Assembly (NCBI RefSeq): GCF_009389715.1
Contig: NC_052399.1
Location: forward strand, 21,979,646 to 22,043,645
Direction: 5' to 3'
DNA length: 64,000 bases
DNA from: Phoenix dactylifera
Taxonomy: Eukaryota; Streptophyta; Magnoliopsida; Arecales; Arecaceae
Part shown: piece after piece, positions 46,861 to 59,240 of the stretch
Numbering within the stretch: the first letter of the stretch is position 1
Layout of the letters: each line of letters begins with the position of its first letter
The notes under the pieces: model-generated
What the model was told of the DNA's origin: nothing
Database searches by the model: none
Seen by the model: only the letters and a program-made list of their open reading frames with translations
Made by a program: the position numbers and the translations under genes

Positions 46861-49800
46861 ATGCTCAATATTTTTTTTTCAGCTGACGACGGATGGCCAT
46901 TATGTGCATTGGACTGGGCCAGCCCAATTATTTATGCTGAGCTCTTGAACCAAGTAACGAAAATCTGGCCCAAGATATCGAAAGCAGCTATTAATGCCGG
47001 ATAACAATCAGATAGTAGACAACCGACATTACTGCAAATTATGCAAGCATGATGTGGATTTTGCATAAAAAATCTACCTAATTATTTATTTTGCAAGCAA
47101 AAGCCTTTTTATGCATAATGATACACAATTAAAGGTTCTTGGCTGGCTTTGCCCCTCGATTGAAATGTGAGGCATCACATACCATTGTCAAAGCCTATAT
47201 ATATATATATATATTGAATTAGGCATTCAGTGAGTATGTTTTTCCCATCTTAGACTAAGATTTAGGGGATATATAGTTCTAGAAAAAGCAAAGATTTTTA
47301 TTGCAATAACTAAGTGGATTGCTTGTATGTGATAACATTTAACAACCAAGTGTATTTCCCATCGTAGTAGCATTTAATACGTGATAACTAAGTGGTTTTC
47401 CTAGCAAAATTGTCCATGGACCCAACTTGAAGGAGACCCAACCTGAGCCAGACCCGAAAGTGATTTGTTGTTGTATCTAGGTCTAAGTGTTAGCTTTGAT
47501 TGGATCTAGATGAAATTGGAGCTAGACACGACCTGGTCGCCGGGGAACGAGGGATTGCTTGTTCATTGGCAACCGAGGAGCCATGACCGGTTTGGGATAA
47601 CAGTCTCAGGACTCCGGCCCAAAAGTGGCAGGTATAGAAGTTGAGCTTCCATGGGACGAGCCAGGACCCTAACAGTAACGAGGGAATAGCCCGACGTCTA
47701 TTCCCCTCATTTAAGTCGTAGCCCAGAGCCTGCATATATTGGGCCTAGACTAAGTTGGACCAGAATATGACCCAATCCGCTTACAGCGCTGCCACCTGAT
47801 CCAGATCCAATAGTGATGGTTGAGTATAAGACTAAACAAAATCTTAGAAACAGCTAGCTTGGATTTCGTCTAGATTAAGTTGGAATAAGAAGAGCTGCTT
47901 AGCCCAACCCAAAAACGGCCCAAATCCTTTGAGGATCCCGTGATCGCACGATGCAAAATGTTGACTTGAGCGAGAATTAAACTCTTGGGCTTATTCGGCT
48001 TCGTCAAAGCGCAGTTCATAGTTCGTGCAAGAGCACAGCATGAGTAGCTTCTGAACTAAATTGGTTTTTATCCCCCCAGCCCAATTCATAAAGATTGACA
48101 ACGTTTAGCCCCATTTGGTTTCAAGGCTAAGGCACTGCCGTCATTAAGATTTTTTTTTTTTTTTTTTTTTTTGCTACGGCTGATGAGTCACACAATCTAG
48201 TATGTATACATCTTTGAGAGTTGGAAAGTGAAATATCTCAAAAAAGAGGTGGCATGGCCATACCGTCCGTCCACAGCAACTCGCCAGAGTGATCAGCAAC
48301 AAAAGTTTGAAAACTCCGAGTGAAGTTGAAACCATGGTTGGGGAGACGCTAGCCCACAGGTTGATCCCTTTTATAAGCATTAGGCTTCACTCCACCGTTT
48401 CAGGTTGCTCCAAGGCAGTAAAGGAAGGCCTTCATTCCTTGGCAGGTGACAGTTGCCAAAGACTTATGACTTGCAGGCAAAAGAAAACAAAGTTGTAACG
48501 ATGTAATGGGAAGAGAGGCATGGCTGCAGCATGTATTCATCAAAAGACAACACAGGCCAATCCTAAGTTTTTTGGAGAGTTTGTTCAACTGAGGCCTACC
48601 CTAATGGCATCTCCAAGACCACCCAAATGGTCCTCAAAGAGTTATAAGTTAATCCATATAAAGTTAGCCTTATTCACAATTTTTTCGGTAACATTTTCGT
48701 GCATCTGATGCAAGATGGCAAGAAGGAAAGGGTAATTTCACAATTTTTTCAGTCACAATTCCATACATCATTTAGACATAAAAGAGGAAAATTAAAGTAA
48801 ATGGAAGAATTGAGAAGAAAGTTGTTACCTTTTATCGTTTAACTACCAAGAAACAAACCTCTTGATGTTATTCACTAAAATATTCCTAAAGCTTTTGATC
48901 AGATTAACTATTGGACTTTTTATGCGGGTCTAGGAGAAGAGGCTCTAGCTAGGGTTTGAAAGGTGTTATTTATGAAAAAGGCATGTTGAGATAAAATTAC
49001 TTAGAAGTTCCTAGTTGAAAATTAAATTACTCATAAGTCTCAAAGTTTACAAGCACCTCGGGCTGTAAATGGATTAAATTTCTAGTGAGATTCATCTTGT
49101 ATCCGCATCTGAATTCAGCAAGAAAATCAAGTTCGGATCCTTCAAAATGAATGAACTCCGGAAAACTCACATCTAAACTCGATCCATAATTAGATTTGAG
49201 TTTCTTTGTCTAGGTTCAGTTTAGTACATAATTTTAGGACGTCAATTAGCCAAGGATGAACCATTTTCAAAATTAAAATGATTATTATCACAATAGTCTG
49301 AAGCAGATTGCAACATGAAAGGAGTACAATATGGAAAATAAATAATTGATTTTTGAAGAAAAAAACCCAATCACTTTTAAAATAGATTTGAATTTCTTAT
49401 ATTTAATTTGATTGAAACAAAATCAAAGATTCAAAATGTCAGGTAGGATTCTAGGGCTAGAATAGCAACCAGCGAACGACAGGAAGAGATGTTTCTACTA
49501 CAATGAACGGCCCCATCCTCCCCGCTTTCTACTGTCACTGTTTGAGGCAGCATCTGAAGGAGTTTTCAACGTTACGCAACTAATTAGGAGCGTTCTATGT
49601 ACCAAAAAAAGGAGCGTTCCATGTACCAAAAAAATTAGGAGCCCTCCATACCTCATGCATCATATACCACACAAACTCTACAGTTTTAACTACATACGTT
49701 ATGTATTGAAGTTTGGAAGGAGCTTAAAGCTTGGCTAGGTTAGGGCAATTCCTTGGCAGAACACTGAATAAACTAGCAAGATCAACAATGATGTCATCAA

Positions 49801-50153
49801 GGCATTATTCCGATCTAAAATAAATCAGAATAATAATAAAGCTGGGTTTTTTTTTCTTTGAGCCATTATTCTTTAGAAAAATGAATACAATAGACAGCCA
49901 CCAGAATAAAGGCATAAACAGGATTTTAAGAAACATCAGCTGCATGGATATTATCAGGAAAGCAATTCATGTATCCTAGTGAATATGGAACTTCACACAG
50001 CAATTCATATACTTAGTGAATCAGAAACAACTTCTGGAAAATAACAGAAATAAACAGATATGCCAACATTATCAGACCGATCATTCGCAGATTCTAGCCT
50101 CAAATGTTCTCATCAAACTAAGATGTGGTGGGGGAAGAGAAAGACTCAATCTT
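46861..50153. repeat. Segmental duplication, copy 2 (3.29 kb)
   Basis: Same content and orientation as 32744-36034. Its right end runs without a break into the sequence just 3' of the PP2C gene, suggesting this is the resident copy and 32.7 kb the derived one. No gene is supported inside. Confidence 0.92.
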
Positions 50154-50472
50154 AATATCCCTCACAGAGCCATGGAGCTTGGAGGCAAACACAAATACAG
50201 CCAAGCAGAAGGGTCCCCAACAACTTAAATTTACATAGCTAGTACATCACCCAGGTGAGAGAAAATTACTTCATTATAGGACTGAAAATAGAAAATAAAC
50301 CTATTTTAAAACATCCTATAATACATACACAGCCTATAATTTCTCATACAGCCCTTGCAGCCCAAATTAAAAAAATACATATATGGGCTTACGTATCAAC
50401 GGGATTAAGAAACTAAAGTGAAGGTATATCTTAGGGTTCTTTTAACTCAGCTAAGACAGCTGATTAACCAAC
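50154..50472 (-). other. Probable 3' UTR of the PP2C gene
   Basis: Follows the TAA at 50473-50475. AT-rich, with several AATAAA-like words on the minus strand. The poly(A) site was not determined and the UTR could extend into the duplicated segment. Confidence 0.4.
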
Positions 50473-53400
50473 TTAAGTCTTACTCTTGAACTTCCTTTGG
50501 GCTTTCAGGTCAACAACAATAATGGTGATGTTATCCTTGCTTCCTTTTTGGAGAGCAAGTTTTTCAAGGTATTCTGCAGCTGCTTGAGCTGCAGGATCAG
50601 CTCCTTCGCCTCTTCTCGCGGTAGAGGCCGTAACACCATTCTTTTTGTGCCAGAGAAGAATCCGTCTGCGAGCAGCATCACAAACCTCTTCGTTTGACAT
50701 GACATCCCATAAGCCATCACTGGCTAATATGAGGCATTCATCTTCTCTCACTCGCGGTACAATTGTGACTTCTGGATCTGGAATGATCCATGGTTTTAAG
50801 TATCTGTCCCCTGCATGTCCACCACCAATATATGCTATTAGCCGAGTATAAGAGCACCACTTGATCATGTCCATAGGTAAACTATTAGAGTAGACAAATC
50901 AAGAAATTATGATACCACTTTGATGATTATCAATTAGTCTCAATCGATGGAACAGCTTGTACAGATATTCATCTTAAATCCATGACCTACAGTCATGACA
51001 TATATGATACATGCTTGATATGCATGTATTATATTGTTGGCAATGCAGACTGCATGAATGCCAAATTCTCCAATAGTCAACACGAATCCTACTCATCCAA
51101 AACTCTATTCAATTTGTGTGCTAGAGCTTACGCTTTAAATCCCCATGCCATGACAGTGAATTTGTTGAAATTCAAATGGTTAGGGTTCTAATAAATTCCA
51201 GTAGACATGCTCAAGTATAATACGCAAATAAAAGGTGTCATGTACCATAATCTTTTCTTCTGCCACAAAATATAAGGGTTCATAACGCCTATCACTTAAG
51301 CACTGTATTGAGCATACATGTCATAGCTTACCAGAAACCTAGAGTAGCCTAACTCAAGTATGTCATAGCATTGTATCGAGCATTGTACTTATTGTATTGA
51401 GCAGACATTGTATTGAGCATACATTTGATCCGAGTCTGTTATAATGGAATATATCCAGATTTATAACCTCGTGAGGTAGAGCATAAAAAAATTGCTGAAG
51501 TATTTGCTTCACAAATTAAATGGTATCAGCAGGGCCTCCAAAAGCTGCAAAAAAGTAATGGACGTGAACCATATGAAATCCAAGTAGCTGTCAGAGGTCA
51601 CAGTTTATTTGAATGCTCCATTTTATTTGAAAGAAACCAATATCTTGGTTCATCTTGGTATTGGTCACCTATTCAGATGAACAAGATATCAGCCTTTAAA
51701 AATCTTCATATAGATTTTCATCAGCTACTCTACTACCCCGTGATTCAAGTGGGATGGCAATTTCAGGCTGAAAATTGTGAATGAATGCATATCACTTATT
51801 ATGCACCTTCCACATTTGCAAGTACTTGCAACCAAATTAGGCAGACTTCAGAGAACCTAGAATTAATTTGCGAAAAGGAATTAAAAATTGCCAAGTTAAA
51901 AACAAGATAAAAGGTTCTTATTCATGGTATGAGAGGAAGAAAACACTTCTCAATAATTGTATCGGAACCAAAAAAATGTGCAGGTTTGGCATGTGAATCA
52001 AGACACAATTCTCCCCAACATGAAAGCATGTCAAACAAGTGAGATGCATGCCCATCGAGTCTATACAACAAAAGTTGCATAGAAGTTTGGAATCTATGAG
52101 CTGAAACAGAAAGAGGGGGGATGGACACCGTAAAGTTTTTCGCTATGTAGAGTTTAATGAGGAATGGATGCAGTAGAGGTAAAATAGTTTGATGAGTTTG
52201 ACACAAAAATTTGGTGAGCTTTGCCTTCACGCTCAGCTGACAGAAAATGCTATGTTAGACAAGGAATACAGCTGCAAATCATTTTGAGAAGAAATGCGGG
52301 GTGATCTCCACCAATTTATTTAAGTAACATAAAGAATTACAGAGATAGAAAAGCTTAAGCACTTGTCCAAGGAGTTTAAAGAGCTTGAAACCAAATCACA
52401 ATAATAAAAGAGGAGTTGAAAGGCATCCTTGGATTAGGAATTTATGTTAACAAGCAGAGTACGCAGGTAGGAGTTCTAATTTCTATAAATGAGAAAATAA
52501 AATTAATAGAAAAACAGAGCACAGAATATGCAGACCAGTTCATGGGATGAATATGATCATCATCCTTGTACAAACAAACTAGATCCCATACAGAAGCATA
52601 GTTTACATCCACCTGTGAAGTGTGAGATGAATTGATCTGTAAAGGAACAGATATTCTTCATCTACAATCATAAATGTAAAATATTAGAACTGTATTTCTA
52701 TGAGTATGTCTCAACATATAGAAGAAAGCTATTTGCTAGTGCTCATGCATGTGGTCCACATATAATATGCAGATGCCCCTCTGCAAAGTTTTATATCTTG
52801 CAAGTCAGATTGTATATAACATAATTATATGTTCTTTACAGGCAAAATGTTATCTAAATTCCAAGTGCCCATATAATGATGCATAGCAAATATTTTAATC
52901 ATTTTGATACAGCCAAGCCAGCATAAGGTGGAAAATTTAAAAGGAAAGCGTGTTATAAATGATAAGCAAAAAAAGAGATACCAACATGATTTGGGAAAAT
53001 GTTTAAGCTTATAGAGAGATTAAAATAAACACTGGAGTAGAGCCGAAAATGTCGGGGTGGTTTTTCCTTTTCTAAGGAAAATTGATGTTCTTCTTGGAGG
53101 ACCAGACATGGTTAATTTAAAAATTTTAGTTGTTTTATGAAGTTAGGAAAGAGACTTGTAGAGCAATGGTGACAAGTACAAGTGAAGAACATGAGATACC
53201 CTTGACCTCATATTAACTTTTCCAATTCCAACACAACAATTATACAAGCAGCTCTGCAACCTGTATTTGATCCTTATTCCAATTGTTGCAACTAGAACTG
53301 AAAACACACAGGGAATGCATATTTTACATGATTCCCATGAAAATCCATTTGAATCATAAGATCTGAAGTCCAAAATGCAAATACATACTACTAAAAGAGG

Positions 53401-55602
53401 GAGTAGGAGTGGAAGGGGGAAATAACGAAAAAGAGAAAGGAAATGAACACTAGCCTAACTTCCATGTTCTACATACCACTTTATATATCCTAACATTGAT
53501 CCGTTGATGGTGGTTACGCCTTCGTAATGCTTCTCAAAATGTATTATAACAGAAATAGGAAGGATTTGGCTCAATTTGTAAAGGGACACAGTTAGGTTCG
53601 GAGATACCTCCAGCAACAGGTTGGGCTGGGAAGTTCAGTTTCAATCAGGTCTCACAGCCCCTACGAATCACCACTTCATCAAAGGCAAACACAATTCATA
53701 AGGGTCATGGGAACTGGCTTGCAGCCTATTTGGCATATATCGCACGGTATGAGTAACAGGTACCTGCAACATAAATGGCATCATTTATGTAGAGCTTTGC
53801 TTGCCTCTTCTGACATTTGCCTGGGTAGTTAAATTTCATGGTGGGTCTCCTTCCCTTTCAAAAAACTGTAGCTACTCTTCTTTAATTGGTTAATTACTTC
53901 AATTTTCTATTTATAAGCCTTACGTTACACATTAATATGTCAAACGGCAACAAGAAAGATGACCCATAGAACATGATCTATAATTGTATATTAAAATCTG
54001 CGAATCTTCCCTAGCAACTGCCGGGCCTGTCTGAACAAACACTGCCAAGCTCAGGTCTCGTGATGGTGAGCAAAATGGATAAGAACATCACGTGCATTCA
54101 ACAAACAGATGTTATGCAAGCGAAACTAGCACGACACATGCATTCTCAGTTTCAATTTTTCCAGACCCAACTTCTTTCGCTTGTTTGGGAAGAGTATACA
54201 TACCAATTGACCTTGACATAGCAAGAACACCAAGCACACGGTATCCATTCCATTGGATAACCTTTCCTCCAGCTGCTTCAATCCTGGCATATTCATCATC
54301 TCTGTTGGGCTGGAGCACAGAGGCGGATATTGGTTTCTTCTCAGCCATTCATTTTCATCCAAAGTAGAACAAGATGCAAACTAACTGGGAACATCGCTTG
54401 CCTTACCTTATGATCCACAGATAGAGCCACTGGTTCTTTGCCACGACAAAGTACCACCCTTGAATCCCCGCAGTTTGCAATGATAATGTGAGACGAACAA
54501 ATAACAGCTACCACCGCGGTAGATCCAACAGTCTCCGGGGCAATGGGTTCTGATGGGACGAAAGAGGAAAGGCTAGAGCTTGACCCCTCCTCAGAGGCAT
54601 CTAGCGTGCTTCCAACAACTTCTCTACCCTTCCCTCCAACCTCATCATCAACCTTTAGAAAGCAATTAGTGAAAGCCATTTCCCATTGCTTCTTCCAATC
54701 GTCCCCGCTGCTATCTCCAAAACTTCTGTTTAGATTTTTAATCTCTTCAATCAATGCTAAATGGATGCGCTCCCGGCAGTAGTTAGCGACCTGGTATAGG
54801 CGAACCACAACCACACAGCAAAGCTCCTATTTGAGTAACATCATATAATCCACATGAATGGGAAGCATAACCAGTGAAAGAAATGAAGGAATAGTACCTG
54901 AGCACCACCATGGCCATCATAGACTCCAAAGAAATGGGCAGGCAAGTGACTCAAACTTGGACTCGTGCTTTCCACCAAGCAATCAGCAGTTAGCATCCGG
55001 GCTGGAATTTCCCAAAACCATGGCAAAGCCACTGTGGCGTCCTCCATCTCCGGCCTTCTCCCGCAAATAGACGTGCAACCCCAAAGGGGCACGTAATTCG
55101 CCAGGAAAGCACGACTACCCTGAGCTGCCGGGTCAACAAGGGCCGCTGCTAGTTTCAGATCAGAATCAGCGACGCCCTCAGTCACCAAACTCGTACCCGA
55201 ATCCCCGGCTATGATCTCAACACCCGGAGCAATGCTCTTCACCATGTCCCAAGAGACCACTATTGCAGTCGTATCAGCCGCATCCAGAGCTGAGAATTCT
55301 TCCAAAGCGCTCGCAATGCCACCGCCATCCATGATTACTGAACTGGAGCTCTCAGGAGACTGCTCGGGCCCAACAGACACGGAGTCTTCCTCGTCGCTTC
55401 CAGGCAGCGTCCGTACCTCCAGATCGTCGCCACCCCCTCCTCCATTCGTGGTCACAGCCTCAGCTTCTGATTCCATCGGATCAGACAGCATGCTCGAGGC
55501 ATCGGTCATCAACTTGAGGCGATTAATCTCCATTGGATTTTTATCCTGGAGCGAATTGCCTACGTTAATCGGCAAAGCAATCACCGGAGACATCTCCTCC
55601 AT
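50473..55602 (-). CDS. Clade-A protein phosphatase 2C, HAB1-like ABA co-receptor, four coding exons
   Basis: Coding exons (minus strand) are 55602-54898, 54790-54407, 54309-54204 and 50810-50473. They sum to 1533 nt, 510 aa, all GT-AG. The start [16 protein letters not shown] is typical of the family, followed by a low-complexity acidic region. The catalytic domain carries [25 protein letters not shown] (metal-binding D229), [49 protein letters not shown] with W383, the tryptophan that contacts PYR/PYL receptors in HAB1, [14 protein letters not shown] (D430) and [14 protein letters not shown] (D491). The end [10 protein letters not shown] also matches HAB1. Known members dephosphorylate SnRK2 kinases and are inhibited by ABA-bound receptors. 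Length equals the usual ~510 aa. Nothing is missing. Intron 3 is 3.4 kb; introns 1 and 2 are about 100 bp. Confidence 0.95.
50811..54203 (-). other. Intron 3 of the PP2C gene (3.4 kb)
   Basis: Donor GTATGTATAC after TCAATTG, acceptor CATGCAG before GGGACAGA. It splits the SIG-DRYLKP motif. The interior is AT-rich, with a GTATTGAGCA(T/G)ACAT-type repeat near 51300-51430, and no coding signal on either strand. Confidence 0.85.
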
Positions 55603-55705
55603 CGCCGCCTCCACCTCCTGAGGCGTCCTCGTGGTCGAAACAACAACAAGAACTGGAAAACCGGCAGCAGCAGCAGCCCACCCCAAGAATCACGTCAACT
55701 CTCAT
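55565..55705 (-). promoter_or_regulatory. Upstream ORF overlapping the PP2C start codon
   Basis: An ATG 103 nt upstream of the PP2C ATG opens a 46-codon frame (MRVDVILGVGCCCC...) that ends with TAA inside the PP2C coding region, in another frame. If retained in the mRNA it would reduce initiation at the main ATG. A TTTTCCAG acceptor-like site (exon from about 55652) and a GAG|GTAACT donor-like site near 55924 could splice this uATG out. Confidence 0.45.
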
Positions 55706-56560
55706 TGCTAAATAACAGCTTCCTCCTCATCATCATCACGATGAAATGGCCTCTTAGCCCAAGATCTGAGCACTGCCGCTTTTTATGCACAAATCTCGAA
55801 CTATTGAATGATGGGGAGGCTGATTGATCTAACACTAGGAACCCCGAAGAAAAGGATTCAGCCCTTATCCTCAAGCACAGGAATAAGGAGGGGAGAAAGA
55901 GGGGGGGGGGGGGGGGGGAGTTACCTCGACAAGAAGGGGTTGAAGGATCACAAGAAAACCAACTTAAAGATGGGAGGGGGCCTTTTCACCACATGGCTTC
56001 CGTGGATCTGAAGTAACCCCTCTCAGCCTCTACAAATCTAAAATCATCTTCTAGATTATAGTCTTCGCCCCCCCTCCCTTCTCTCTCTCTCCCACTCTTA
56101 TACCATCAGCTCTTCACAGCACAGAGAAAGAGAGAGAGAAGAAGAAGAAGAAGAAGAAGAAGGAAATGGAAATAAAAGAGCTACAAACTGCCTAACATCC
56201 TATCACTTTCAAATAGGGGAGAGCAAAATAAACGGAGATCTTTCGTGCTAATCTTTTGCAATAGAAACAACAACAGAGAGAAAGAAAGAAAGCAACCCCC
56301 ACTCCAGGGAGAGTGGGGAACTAAAAATGGAAGGCGTACCACGATGAAAGAGAGGCCGGGTTGCGTGCTATTTCTCTCTATTCTCTCCCCTTCTGGTGGG
56401 AAGCTAGGCGTGGCAAACGAGCTGGAGAGCAGAAATTGGAGCAAGAGAAAAAAAGAGAGAGGGAGGAGGGGAGAAGAGAGAGTGCCAGGTGTCGGGTGTT
56501 GACGGTGATCGGGTCCATTTCTTCCTCTTTCGTTTCGCTTCGCCCGCAACGAAAAATTTT
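55603..56560 (-). promoter_or_regulatory. 5' leader and proximal promoter of the PP2C gene
   Basis: The minus-strand leader contains CT/GAA-type simple repeats (GAAGAAGAAG at about 56138-56160 on +), an 18-base homopolymer (55901-55918) and possible leader splice sites. Short ORFs on both strands are low-complexity. The transcription start was not located. Confidence 0.4.
55901..55918. repeat. G18 homopolymer
   Basis: Eighteen consecutive G on +, thus C18 on the PP2C coding strand in its leader region. It is likely length-polymorphic. Confidence 0.9.
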
Positions 56561-56791
56561 AATTTAAAGCATAATGACGGGACCGCCCTCGGCATTTACC
56601 GGAATCGCGGAGGCGATGCGCCCTGATGGGTTCGGGCATCGATGATGGCAGCCTGGTGATATCATCACTGCCGTCTGATGAAAAAGACCCCCCCGGTGGA
56701 GCCGGCGTCAGGCGGGAGGCGACCTTTCAGCTTTGCCCCCTGTTCCCTTCGACAATCATAGCGGATTTAAGTATTCGATGCGTTTTGGCGC

Positions 56792-56800
56792 ACACGTGGC
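56792..56800. promoter_or_regulatory. ABRE/G-box ACACGTGGC
   Basis: An exact ACACGTGGC core about 1.2 kb upstream of the PP2C ATG. ABF/AREB bZIPs bind this class, and clade-A PP2C genes are known to be ABA-induced. Only one copy is seen; function is inferred. Confidence 0.45.
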
Positions 56801-58012
56801 CTGCTGTTGAGCACATGTGACCCCATATTTCCTTGCTATCATTTTTTTCCTCCAAGAAGGAGATCGGATCCGTCCTACGGAACAAAAAATCTTGTAGGAC
56901 GGGCGCCCGACCGAAATACAGCGCGGGCTCCCTATTTTACCATATTTCTTATATCTATCTTCTTTTTTTATTTTTAAAATATATTCTTATCTATACATTA
57001 TATATAATTAGATAATATATACTAAATAAATTAATCATTTAACAAATTAAATATACATCTATTCGTAATGGATGCATAGTTTTTAAATTATGGCATTCAA
57101 AAATATACGGTATATGATCAGATAATACATATTTAGCAAATTAGTCATTTAATAATCTAACATATATTTTTAAATAAATTAATACATAATTTTTGAAAGA
57201 TTATATTCATCAATATATACTATATTATCAAATAACATAGACTTATCGATTTTCTGATACAAACTACACATCTTTTTGATATACGCTCGCCAGTGATTCA
57301 ATAAATATTTTTAAATAAACCGATGTATAGATTTCAAAACATGCCTTTTATTATGACACACTGTATGGTCAAACTATATGTATGAAATAAATTGATCGTC
57401 TAGTAAGTTAAATCATATTTTTAAATAAATCAATGCATAATTTTTAGAATATGATGTTTATTAGTACTAATATGTGACGTGCAATTTTTTTGAGTTTTTG
57501 AATTTTTAGATTTTTGATTTAAGATAAATATTAAAAAAACATAGTAAAATAAATCGTTCGTATTTCTTTGGAGGATACCGGCCCCACATAACTTTTGTTC
57601 CAGCTCCATGGCTAAATTGCCGGCAAAGGCAGCCGGTGCTATCACATCATGCCGGTGACGGTCACCCATCGTTCGGGACAACCGCTCCTTTGAAAGGCGT
57701 GCATGAAGCAGAATCGATCTGGGTCGTCCACGTTTGATCAATGCCGTCCCCGTAGTTGTTGTGGAAATGTAGGGTCCTCCACCGAGTTTTGCAGCGTAGA
57801 GAACCGCACAAAACAGCCATTATCATCTATTCAGAGATCGACGGCTCTGCTTCATCCCACGATCGTGTTTCCAATTTAGATTTTTTTGATGGACGAAAGC
57901 CGTCCGTCCGTCTCCGAAACGGACGATGCGGGCAAGGCTGTGTAGCGCAATCCGGTGCAAAACACGCGCCGCGGATGATCCCGAGCCGCCCTCCGTTAGC
58001 GCCGGAGCGTTA

Positions 58013-58047
<35 letters not shown>

Positions 58048-59238
58048 AGCCGTTACTAAAAGGGAGGGCGTCAGGTTGGAGGAATGAGATTGTTTCCGTG
58101 TCCCGCGAACATCTGACGTCGATTGAGCCACGGGCCGCGCGCCACGAGTCCGCGACCTGACAGGGTTGTCTGAACCATCGCCACGCGTCGTCCCGGAACG
58201 TCTCTGATTTGACGCGCCGATTGACGCCCCCTGCCGTCACACTGACCACCTTCTCCCTTTTCTTTTTTTTTGTTTATTTTTTAAAACTTGGGATCCGTCG
58301 TCTCGGGCGTCCAGGCGGCTTTCGGTGGACCGTGATATCACTATCCTTTTGATTCTTCTGCCTTCCACCTTTCATGAGGTGCGAGTTGGAGGTGGTCCTC
58401 AGAGTGAGGAAAAACAGGGCATGGGTCTACATCTTCCCCATGCAACAGGGCGATGAGTCATACGCTCAACCACTTTATGATAAGTTCTGACATTAGATTC
58501 TAGAGATCAGATCTGTAAAGTGGAATTAGTCCAGCCATGCTAATAAGCTAGTTTAATCTACTGAGGTCGGACTGATTGGTTTAGCCTCCAATTTGGTGGA
58601 TTCCTGTTAATTTACATCCACCTTCGAAACTCATTCTTAACCCTAAATTATGTAGGGCTGGACAAGCGTAAAGGCTGTCAACGTCTCCTTTCCCCTGCTA
58701 ACCATATCCATCCTGGATAAACTTAATTTTGTGAGAAACGTTGAACAAGTTATTCTAGATATATAATCAGAATTGGCCCACTTAACCTGGTTTCGCAGCA
58801 AGAGAAAGGGAGGGTGAAATTGAGAAGCCCTTCCAGGAGCTTTATTCTTCTGTGAAAATTGGGGCATCAGGCATTACCCACTGCATTAGTGTTCTAGATC
58901 AGTGGATGAGAATAAAGCGGCGGATATCGTGCCATGCGCGAAAGGAGAAGGATAAGATAGCGATCACGTTTTTGCTAAATGCTATCTTATGATAACCAAG
59001 CTTCCATCAAAGGCAAGTCTATCCCTAAGCATTATTTCCAGCATTCGAGAAAGTTACGTGCCATCACCTGGCCGCAATAGATAAAAGAGTGCGGCGATGA
59101 CGAGATGGCTACTTTTAAGTCATCAAAAATTATGGACGGGAAGGTGAGATGCTAAATATTACGTCTTTTTCAAAATTATTGAGAAAATGGTAAATAAGCT
59201 TGATATTTTCGCACTAGGGACCTGAACCATGACCCACC
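56801..59238. other. Intergenic region without a supported gene
   Basis: AT-rich text at 56930-57560. A GC-richer stretch at 57560-58320 contains a (GA)n run at 58018-58042. Then mixed sequence. The ORFs here (up to about 100 codons) show no domain, splice or codon-use signal. Confidence 0.5.
58018..58042. repeat. (GA)n microsatellite
   Basis: A run of about twelve GA units. Confidence 0.9.
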
Positions 59239-59240
59239 TA

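Noticed and set aside
54841..55686. 28-residue N-terminal extension of the PP2C reading frame (MGWAAAAAG...)
   Set aside because: The extension opens at TTG rather than ATG. The ATG at 55602 gives the typical MEEMSP start and the family's usual length.
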